Assembly: GCA_947643615.1 (NCBI GenBank) | Contig: CANRWO010000036.1 | Location: 1 to 37,242 of the forward strand | DNA length: 37,242 nt | Origin: an uncultured Lachnospiraceae bacterium | Lineage (GTDB): Bacteria; Bacillota; Clostridia; Lachnospirales; Lachnospiraceae | Direction of reading: 5' to 3' | Part shown: one piece after another, positions 31,859 through 37,242 of the stretch | Numbering within the stretch: the stretch's first letter is position 1 | Layout: each line of letters begins with the position of its first letter | The notes under the pieces: generated by a model | Database searches by the model: none | What the model saw: only the letters and a program-made list of their open reading frames with translations | What the model was told of the DNA's origin: nothing | Translations under genes and position numbers: made by a program

Positions 31859-32668
31859 TCAGTCTGTCAATATTTTACAGGTAATCACCACATACCTGTC
31901 ATGAAGCAGCTCCCTGCTGGTATACTCTACCACGGCATTATCCCCAAGGACTACATTCTGATAATTGAGCCCCACATACAGCAGACCGTCTTCCACCACA
32001 AGGGTTGCCTGCGTTTTTTCTTCATTTATCTCTGCAGCGTCATCCGTTACCTGCAGACCTGCCATCTCCACAAACTGCCCCAGTTTTTCACAGGGCAGTT
32101 CCTCAGGAAGATTATCATAAAAGGTGACCTCTGCTCTCCATACCTTGCCGGTAACTGCATTCAGATATAAAACGGCATCTGTATAGGAACCTGAAAAATG
32201 CACTGTCCAAAAGCTGTAATAAGGTTCCAACTGAACCCTTGAAGAACCCTTTTGTATACCAACGCCCAACGCTGCTTTTACAAATTTCAATCCATCAACT
32301 GCTCCCTGAGCTTCCCCTATCCCCATTGATATCAGCCATTCTTCCCCCTCCTGTACCGCTTCCTCCATGGAAACCTGCCCTTCTACCGGATCGTGAAGCG
32401 TCTCCCCCAATCTCTTATTCCAGCTTTCCATAGCATCCCTCACCTGAACTGCTGTAAGGGAATATCTTTCTCCATCCTCCTTCTCATCCGGTTCATTTCC
32501 CCACCCCTGCCATGGACGGACCGGCGATTCCACCACCGCCATTCCGCTTTCCGACAAAAGCTGGTCTTCCCTTATATATAGTATAAAGTTCATGACCGCC
32601 ATACTGCCGAAGATAAAGGCCAATGCAAGGAACATAGTGAGAAACGTATATTTATATGTTTTCTTCAT
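31859..32668 (-). CDS. membrane-anchored accessory protein of the two-component system (paralogue of 17959-18795)
   Basis: A 269-residue protein with one membrane segment (about 7-29) and an extracytoplasmic domain sharing blocks with the protein at 17959-18795: VEGQVSMEEAVQEGEEWL, and AVTGKVWRAEV, a PepSY-like strand pattern. No named family recognised. The start at 32668 has GGAGG 6 nt upstream and overlaps the end of the kinase gene by 17 bp. The repeated position after a kinase of the same subfamily suggests it senses or modulates the kinase. Confidence 0.78.
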   Translation of the reverse strand: MKKTYKYTFLTMFLALAFIFGSMAVMNFILYIREDQLLSESGMAVVESPVRPWQGWGNEPDEKEDGERYSLTAVQVRDAMESWNKRLGETLHDPVEGQVSMEEAVQEGEEWLISMGIGEAQGAVDGLKFVKAALGVGIQKGSSRVQLEPYYSFWTVHFSGSYTDAVLYLNAVTGKVWRAEVTFYDNLPEELPCEKLGQFVEMAGLQVTDDAAEINEEKTQATLVVEDGLLYVGLNYQNVVLGDNAVVEYTSRELLHDRYVVITCKILTD

Positions 32669-34055
32669 CTGCGCCTCCTTCATGCAGCAGGAATCCAATG
32701 CTGATCACCGTACCCATCTTCCCATCGCTTTCTATCTCCATCTCCGCCCTGTGTATCCTCACAATCTTTGATACCAAAGCCATCCCCAGCCCTGCCCCAT
32801 GCTGTTTTCTGGAACGGGACTTGTCCACCATGTAAAAAGCCTCTGTTATACGCCCCAGTTCTTTTGGCGGTATCCCTTTTCCGTTATCTCTGATCCTGAT
32901 CCGGTAGACATCCCTTCCCCGGATCCCGCTGATCCATACATCCTTGCAGTCTGCCTTGACTGCATTGTCAACAAGGTTTAAAATCATGGTCTTAAACAGG
33001 TCATAATCCACATCTATCATGCCGTCTTCTATTTCCATATGCAGTGTTGCCCCACGCTTCCTGCATACAGGCTCTATGCCCTGAGCAAGGTTTTCAAACA
33101 TTTCCTTCACAGACATCCTTTCCAAAAGGAAATCCTGTTTATCCAGCACAAACAGGTCCATCAGCTTTAAGGACAGGGATTCCAGCCTCATACCCTCACT
33201 CAGGATATACTCGGCGGCACTCTTTACTTCTTCCTTTGGCAGCTCCCGGCGGTACAGCATATCTGCATAGCCAATCACTGACGTCAGCGGTGTCTTCAAC
33301 TCATGGGCAAAGTTTGCTGCAAAGTCTTCCTTCTGTCTTGCCACATCGGATAACTCTGCGACTTTTTCCTCTACCTGCCGGGCCATCAGGTTAAAGTCAG
33401 AAGCCAGCTCACTGATCTCATCCTTTCCCTCTATGCGGATCCTTTCGGAATAATTTCCCTTTGCAATCCGCCCTGCCGCTTTTCCCACCTTTTTAATAGA
33501 GCCTGTCAGTGCCCTTGTCAGCAGGAAAATCACAGGGGAACTGATACACAAGATGGCTATATATATTTTTTGGAAATAGGCAATCATACTTTTTTGTGCA
33601 TCCACCACGGAACTGATGTCTGTCTCTGTGACCAGAGAGACTTTCCTATCCCCTTGCTCTATGCAGCCGTATACAAAAATATCGCTTTCCTCCCCTTCCC
33701 GGAATATCCGGAAAGCTACCCGGTCATCCTCCCCACCTTTAAAGCCAAAAAAATCAGGCTGCATACCTGTATTGGAAAAGATACACACCCCATCTTCGCT
33801 GAAAAGGGCAACGGGAACAGTAAATCTTCCTGCCATATTGGGCAGGCTGCCTGCACCGTTTTCAAAAAGCTCCGGCTCCAGATACAGGATTGACTGTAAA
33901 ATATACTTGTTCTGTTGGAATTCCTGAAAGGCATATTTTTTCTCCTGCTCTATGGCATTCCCATAAGCATAGTTCACCAGCAGAAACCCTGCGGCTTGAA
34001 ATGCGATCCCAAAGAGCAGTACAAAACAAAGGAATATCTTATGGAATAATTTCAT
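32652..34055 (-). CDS. sensor histidine kinase (EnvZ class), paralogue of 18799-20208
   Basis: A 467-residue kinase: membrane segments at about 7-29 and 160-181, extracytoplasmic sensor of about 130 residues, HAMP domain (about 182-235), H-box FAHELKTPLTSVIGY with His251, N-box ILNLVDNAVKAD, G1 RDNGKGIP and G2 HGAGLGMAL. From the HAMP domain onward it is strikingly similar to the kinase at 18799, while the sensors have diverged. The start at 34055 overlaps the regulator stop by 4 bp with GGAGG upstream; a longer open frame to 34184 overlaps the regulator gene and is not used. Confidence 0.92.
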   Translation of the reverse strand: MKLFHKIFLCFVLLFGIAFQAAGFLLVNYAYGNAIEQEKKYAFQEFQQNKYILQSILYLEPELFENGAGSLPNMAGRFTVPVALFSEDGVCIFSNTGMQPDFFGFKGGEDDRVAFRIFREGEESDIFVYGCIEQGDRKVSLVTETDISSVVDAQKSMIAYFQKIYIAILCISSPVIFLLTRALTGSIKKVGKAAGRIAKGNYSERIRIEGKDEISELASDFNLMARQVEEKVAELSDVARQKEDFAANFAHELKTPLTSVIGYADMLYRRELPKEEVKSAAEYILSEGMRLESLSLKLMDLFVLDKQDFLLERMSVKEMFENLAQGIEPVCRKRGATLHMEIEDGMIDVDYDLFKTMILNLVDNAVKADCKDVWISGIRGRDVYRIRIRDNGKGIPPKELGRITEAFYMVDKSRSRKQHGAGLGMALVSKIVRIHRAEMEIESDGKMGTVISIGFLLHEGGADEENI

Positions 34056-34708
34056 GAACTTTCCTCCAGCCGATATCCCACACGAAATACGGTCTTGATC
34101 TGTTTCTCCCAGTTCAGCTTCCTCCGAAGCCGCTGGATATGGGAATCCAGTGTACGGGTATCCCCCATGAACACCTCTCCCCATATCTTTTCATACAGCC
34201 TGTCACGGTATAAGGCAGCGCCTTTGTTCTGCACCAGCTCCACCAGCAGGTCAAATTCCTTGAATGTCAGTTCCACCATTTCCCCTGATTTCGTAACCGT
34301 CCTCGATACCATGTCGATCTCCACATCTTCAAAGGATAGCTTTTTATTGATCTTCCCATACCTCCGAAGCAGCGCCTCTACACGGGCGAGCAATTCCCCT
34401 ATCTGGAATGGTTTTACGATATAGTCATCCGCCCCCAGCTTCAGTCCATGGATACGGTCATTTACTGCGCCTTTTGCTGTCATGAAAATCACAGGTGTCC
34501 CAAAAGGTTTGATATATTCCAACAATTCATACCCATCAATCTCAGGCAGCATAATATCCAGCAGAATCAAATCAAACGCTTCTTTTTCCAGATAATCCGC
34601 CCCTGCTTTTCCATCATAAGCACAGGTACAGTGGTATCCTTCCGCCGTCAGGTTTATCTTTACTAAATTTGCAATCGCTTCTTCATCTTCAACAATCAAT
34701 ACTTTCAT
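34052..34708 (-). CDS. OmpR-family response regulator, paralogue of 20213-20866
   Basis: A 218-residue regulator with Glu7-Asp8-Glu9, phospho-acceptor Asp51 in LLDIMLPEIDGYELLEYI, Lys in FMTAKGA, and a winged helix ending FRVGYRLEES. The start at 34708 has GGAGG 7 nt upstream; the frame is open to 34801 without another site. It starts the triad and probably controls the ABC operon at 31736 through the TAACAC repeats. The strong likeness to the regulator at 20213, including the promoter, raises the question of cross-talk. Confidence 0.92.
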   Translation of the reverse strand: MKVLIVEDEEAIANLVKINLTAEGYHCTCAYDGKAGADYLEKEAFDLILLDIMLPEIDGYELLEYIKPFGTPVIFMTAKGAVNDRIHGLKLGADDYIVKPFQIGELLARVEALLRRYGKINKKLSFEDVEIDMVSRTVTKSGEMVELTFKEFDLLVELVQNKGAALYRDRLYEKIWGEVFMGDTRTLDSHIQRLRRKLNWEKQIKTVFRVGYRLEESS

Positions 34709-34818
34709 CCCAAATCCTCCACTGTATTTATTGTACCAAAAAGATGTGTCAAAGTTGCGACTTTTTCCTGTCTCTCCAGATTTTTTATGAACAAACTGCA
34801 TAACCGATCATCGGTTTT
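34709..34818 (-). promoter_or_regulatory. promoter region conserved between the two paralogous triads, copy 2
   Basis: TTTGACA (34747-34753) and TACAAT (34730-34735) at exactly the same distances from the start codon as in copy 1 (20905-20911 and 20888-20893), with ungapped similarity to about 34818. Contains a near-perfect palindrome AACCGATGATCGGTT at about 34802-34816. Confidence 0.6.
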
Positions 34819-34849
34819 ACAGTATAATGTACAGCAAACAGCGCTATTA

Positions 34850-34887
34850 CCCTTTGGCGTGTTTAAAAAAACAGACACGCCAAAGGG
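34850..34887. repeat. perfect 13-bp inverted repeat
   Basis: CCCTTTGGCGTGT (34850-34862) and ACACGCCAAAGGG (34875-34887) enclose a 12-nt loop with an A7 run. No T-run follows the stem on either strand, so it is not a typical terminator; it may be an operator, a small structured RNA or a trace of a mobile element. Confidence 0.7.
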
Positions 34888-34936
34888 CCAGTTAATTAAT
34901 ATTCGTTGTACCATCGCCAGATCCTGCACCTGATGA

Positions 34937-34971
34937 AAAGGCCCCCGTCCCTTAATGGGATTGGGGCCTTT
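34937..34971 (-). terminator. probable terminator downstream of the peptidase gene
   Basis: AAAGGCCCC (34937-34945) pairs with GGGGCCTTT (34963-34971), with inner GTCCC/GGGAT pairing. On the minus strand it ends in CCTTTTC, a short T-run. It lies 175 nt after the stop of the peptidase gene. The stretch from about 34988 to 35145 holds no supported gene. Confidence 0.55.
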
Positions 34972-35145
34972 CCTCTTAAAATTACAGGAATGTTTCTCCC
35001 AAAAATCTGTTACTCATCATCAGTAAAGAACTTCTCTGACTTTTCGCATTTCCCTCCAAACATTATCCCCGTAATTGCTCTGCTATCGGTGCATTCCCAA
35101 GAATGAACTCAGTCAGTTTACTTTCCGGATCTCCCCAGTTTATTA

Positions 35146-36465
35146 CTACATAATATCCCATATATTGAAGAGATTTGTGTTCTGTTGTTGAACACTATTA
35201 TTCCCTAAAATATACTTTTTGTTTATTACGGCACTTAGCACATACTTTTCAAACCACAAATCCGAGCAAATAAAATAACCTTTATGTAAGCCGTTTGTAC
35301 CGTAAGAATTTTCTATTTTCCATCGTTCCGGCTTTCCGTTTTCTCCTAAATGAACCCCTGTTAACAGCATAGAATGGCTTGCAGTTCCAGCCTTTAACTG
35401 AAAATAATCCTTCCTACTCATTTCAAAATCAAAGCCTGTCACCTCCATATAATCAAAACTATCATTATCCCACAACTGTAATTCTTCCATGCACATTTTA
35501 TCATCATCAGCCATGCATACTACAGGAATTCCGTCCTTGAGCTGTTCAATGCATTTTTCTTTTAATTCATGCAAGGGTAAATTTAAAAACTGTTCCTCCT
35601 GGCCGCCAATCACTTGAAAAACATCTGTCAATACGCAGGTTTCCCCAAAAGGCAGTTTCTCATAGGGGAGAGAAATAATATTTACAAACTGATCCAAAAA
35701 TTCTCCCCCAAAATCATCATAAAAAGATTTAGGGGTATATTGTTTCTTTTGCTTTCCATCTTCAAACGAAAAGGTAAAAGTATCCGGCGGACAGCCATAA
35801 CATCTGCACAAAAAAGTAAAAATTCTTTTCATTGCCTGCTCTTTTATTTTATCAATATCCTCGATATTTTGTCCCTCCGAAGCTGATTTTCTTATCTCCG
35901 CGCTGATTTTTCGCAGATAATAATTCAAACGGTTATTCATTTCTTCTGTATTCGAAGATTGAAATGTTTCCTGCATTATTTCCGCTGGAACAATACCATG
36001 CTTTTTTACAAGTTCTTTGAAATTCGTCCAAAATCCTCCGTCTGTTACTGCATATTGAAACCATGAATATACTTCTCTTTTATCATAGGATTCATTTCTA
36101 TATTGAATCGCTTTTTCCAAAAAACAATTTGCTTTCTCCAATTTATCCCAAAAGCAAAGATAGCTCAGAGAAAGCTGAAAATCATTACATTGCAGAGTAC
36201 TTTTTCCAAGCCTTTTTACTATGTGTTCTCTTAAGAGATTCAATCCAGATACAATCCAGCATCTTCCGGCCCTGCCCTGCGCAACAGCTTCCATCGTTGA
36301 AATATCTACGGAAAATTCAAATGGTTGTAACTTTGCTTTTTCTTTATTAAATGCAATATCTGATATATATTTCATTCTATATTCTTCTTCATAAATACTA
36401 TTTTTTTCGTCTGCTTTATACGCTTTTTTATTACTCTGAATCCAAGATGCTGTAATTTCTTTCAT
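35146..36465 (-). CDS. pepC: aminopeptidase C / bleomycin hydrolase family cysteine peptidase (C1B)
   Basis: A 439-residue cytoplasmic papain-like aminopeptidase, close to the usual 440-450 residues. The active site is intact: Gln63 and Cys69 in AQGRAGRCWIVSGLN, His364 in ASHSMLLTGV and Asn386 in WKIENSYG. No signal peptide. PepC enzymes are hexameric and trim peptides from the N-terminus. Compared with common PepC proteins, Trp in ENSWG is Tyr, and the C-terminal arm is short (ending IWDIM), which may affect the exopeptidase latch. The start has AGGGAGGG about 10 nt upstream. Base composition is more AT-rich than in the genes to the left. Confidence 0.88.
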   Translation of the reverse strand: MKEITASWIQSNKKAYKADEKNSIYEEEYRMKYISDIAFNKEKAKLQPFEFSVDISTMEAVAQGRAGRCWIVSGLNLLREHIVKRLGKSTLQCNDFQLSLSYLCFWDKLEKANCFLEKAIQYRNESYDKREVYSWFQYAVTDGGFWTNFKELVKKHGIVPAEIMQETFQSSNTEEMNNRLNYYLRKISAEIRKSASEGQNIEDIDKIKEQAMKRIFTFLCRCYGCPPDTFTFSFEDGKQKKQYTPKSFYDDFGGEFLDQFVNIISLPYEKLPFGETCVLTDVFQVIGGQEEQFLNLPLHELKEKCIEQLKDGIPVVCMADDDKMCMEELQLWDNDSFDYMEVTGFDFEMSRKDYFQLKAGTASHSMLLTGVHLGENGKPERWKIENSYGTNGLHKGYFICSDLWFEKYVLSAVINKKYILGNNSVQQQNTNLFNIWDIM

Positions 36466-36481
36466 TTTAACCTAACCCTCC

Positions 36482-36679
36482 CTAGAACTGTGCCCCTTTT
36501 AAAAGCATTTTAACATAATCTGCGGTAACTTCATCTGTCAATTTTTCATTCATTTCATCGCTTAAATTCTCATTATACACAACTTCATTCCCACCGTCTT
36601 CATAGATTCGAATCTCTGTGTATGGAATTTCCGCCGTATCCAGGGGATCGCGTAAAATGTTATACACTATGCGGTTCAA
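36482..36679 (-). CDS. small hypothetical protein or gene remnant upstream of pepC
   Basis: A 65-residue acidic open frame ending 16 bp before the pepC start. Not recognised. It has no ATG; the best start is a TTG at 36679 without a convincing ribosome binding site, and the frame is closed by a TGA about 20 nt further up. It may be the C-terminal remnant of a larger protein, since its sequence (for example EIPYTEIRIYEDGGNEVVYN) looks protein-like rather than random. Confidence 0.4.
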   Translation of the reverse strand: MNRIVYNILRDPLDTAEIPYTEIRIYEDGGNEVVYNENLSDEMNEKLTDEVTADYVKMLLKGAQF

Positions 36680-36738
36680 AAAAGCTTTATATTTATGAAA
36701 TCAATAAAGGCAATCATCTATTTGCTACCATCATTCCG

Positions 36739-37242
36739 TTATAAATGCAAATTTGCATTTCCGTTTTCAGTAGAGATTAGTCCTGTAATAAAGTTTATAT
36801 TCTCATCAATTGGCTTTGTTCCATCCACCCGCATAACCGGGCACTTCAAAGATTTTACCCATTCTTCAACAGTGTTCTCATTTCTGGATTCAACAAAGCG
36901 GAAAAATTTTTCTTCCTGCTCAAACAAATCCCCGCCTGATAACATTCTATTTCCAAACTTCTGAAAAGAACGCTCTTTCACTCGCTGCAGTCTAATATCC
37001 CGTGGAACATCAATCAATATGGCGCACTGAAAAAAAGAATAAATATCTTTCCCATAATCCCCTTTAACAGAAGAAAGAATAAAGTTTTCATGCATTTTCA
37101 TTTCATGTAACAAAATCTTTTTAACTTCTTCACGAGTACGCGGAGATGCATACATATAATTAGGGTTTGTTTTAGGAAAATATAAATTTTCGTAACTATT
37201 CAGAACCACCTTATTCAAAGATGAAATCAGGATGACCTGAGA
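36739..37242 (-). CDS. P-loop kinase-like (AAA family) protein, C-terminal part, runs off the window
   Basis: About 167 residues are visible; the frame is open to the right edge, so the N-terminus and the expected Walker A motif are outside. The visible part has the lid and base-binding region of nucleotide/uridine kinase-like P-loop proteins: CAILIDVPRDIRLQRVKERS, FGNRMLSGGDLFEQEEKFF and CPVMRVDGTKPIDENINFI. A role in phosphorylating a small molecule or as an uncharacterised AAA-type ATPase is possible. A perfect 18-bp palindrome covers the last codons (36743-36760). Confidence 0.65.
   Translation of the reverse strand, partial: SQVILISSLNKVVLNSYENLYFPKTNPNYMYASPRTREEVKKILLHEMKMHENFILSSVKGDYGKDIYSFFQCAILIDVPRDIRLQRVKERSFQKFGNRMLSGGDLFEQEEKFFRFVESRNENTVEEWVKSLKCPVMRVDGTKPIDENINFITGLISTENGNANLHL
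36743..36760. repeat. perfect 18-bp palindrome
   Basis: AAATGCAA joined to ATTTGCATTT reads the same on both strands without a spacer. It lies within the last codons of the kinase-like gene and has no T-run, so it is either a protein-binding site or coincidence in AT-rich DNA. Confidence 0.5.

Noticed and set aside
34052..34801. Longer start of the response regulator at 34801
   Set aside because: The extension crosses the conserved promoter block and lacks a ribosome binding site; the ATG at 34708 has GGAGG 7 nt upstream.

Overview
The window looks like part of a Lachnospiraceae-type (Clostridia, Firmicutes) chromosome. This is inferred from the protein families, the strong AGGAGG ribosome binding sites, the densely overlapping operons, and a paralogous set of OmpR/EnvZ-type two-component systems, each beside a membrane transporter. 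No tRNA, rRNA, CRISPR array, insertion sequence or phage gene is visible inside it. The far left edge carries a strong leftward promoter and a leader that resemble the start of an rRNA operon lying just outside.

Layout from left to right. (1) 1-3062: a leftward promoter, a VanY-like D,D-carboxypeptidase with a terminator-like hairpin in its leader, and an AraC-type HTH fused to a degenerate aminoglycoside-phosphotransferase fold. (2) 3306-8402, leftward: a Gld-type ABC exporter operon (ATPase, permease, GldG-like protein, DUF4340 protein, small hypothetical). (3) 8484-11995: a leftward response regulator overlapped with a RelQ-type small alarmone synthetase gene, divergent from a rightward response regulator/histidine kinase pair. 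(4) 12175-14267: a MacA/MacB-like adaptor and permease without their ATPase, preceded by a cluster of hairpins. (5) 14525-20866, leftward: response regulator, kinase and membrane-anchored accessory protein, then a sugar-type ABC transporter (lipoprotein binding protein and two permeases, no ATPase). (6) 21146-26010, leftward: response regulator and short-loop kinase, then a 50-residue membrane protein, ABC ATPase and two permeases. (7) 26190-27700: a PD-(D/E)XK (Rpn/transposase-like) nuclease and a GNAT acetyltransferase. (8) 27761-34708, leftward: a second response regulator-kinase-accessory triad paralogous to that in (5), then ABC ATPase, lipoprotein and two permeases. (9) 35146-37242: a more AT-rich end with a PepC-type cysteine aminopeptidase, a small hypothetical, and the C-terminal part of a P-loop kinase-like gene that runs off the window.

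The unifying theme is signal-controlled membrane transport. Four sensor/regulator-transporter modules are packed side by side. In three of them I can see promoter-proximal direct repeats with an 11-bp period, the geometry expected for OmpR-family binding, and each has its own repeat sequence: TTTCAG (Gld operon and both regulators around 9.1-10.7 kb), TTCACA (ABC operon at 24.2 kb) and TAACAC (ABC operon at 31.7 kb). In several promoters the last repeat lies about 10 bp before a -10-like hexamer.

The most unusual points are: the alarmone synthetase translationally coupled to an orphan response regulator that appears to share a regulatory box with the neighbouring exporter; the terminator at 31.8 kb whose stem contains the -10 box of the next operon; a 49-bp leader element with a possible 13-codon peptide, repeated in inverted orientation 15 kb apart before two signalling genes; and the HTH-pseudokinase fusion.
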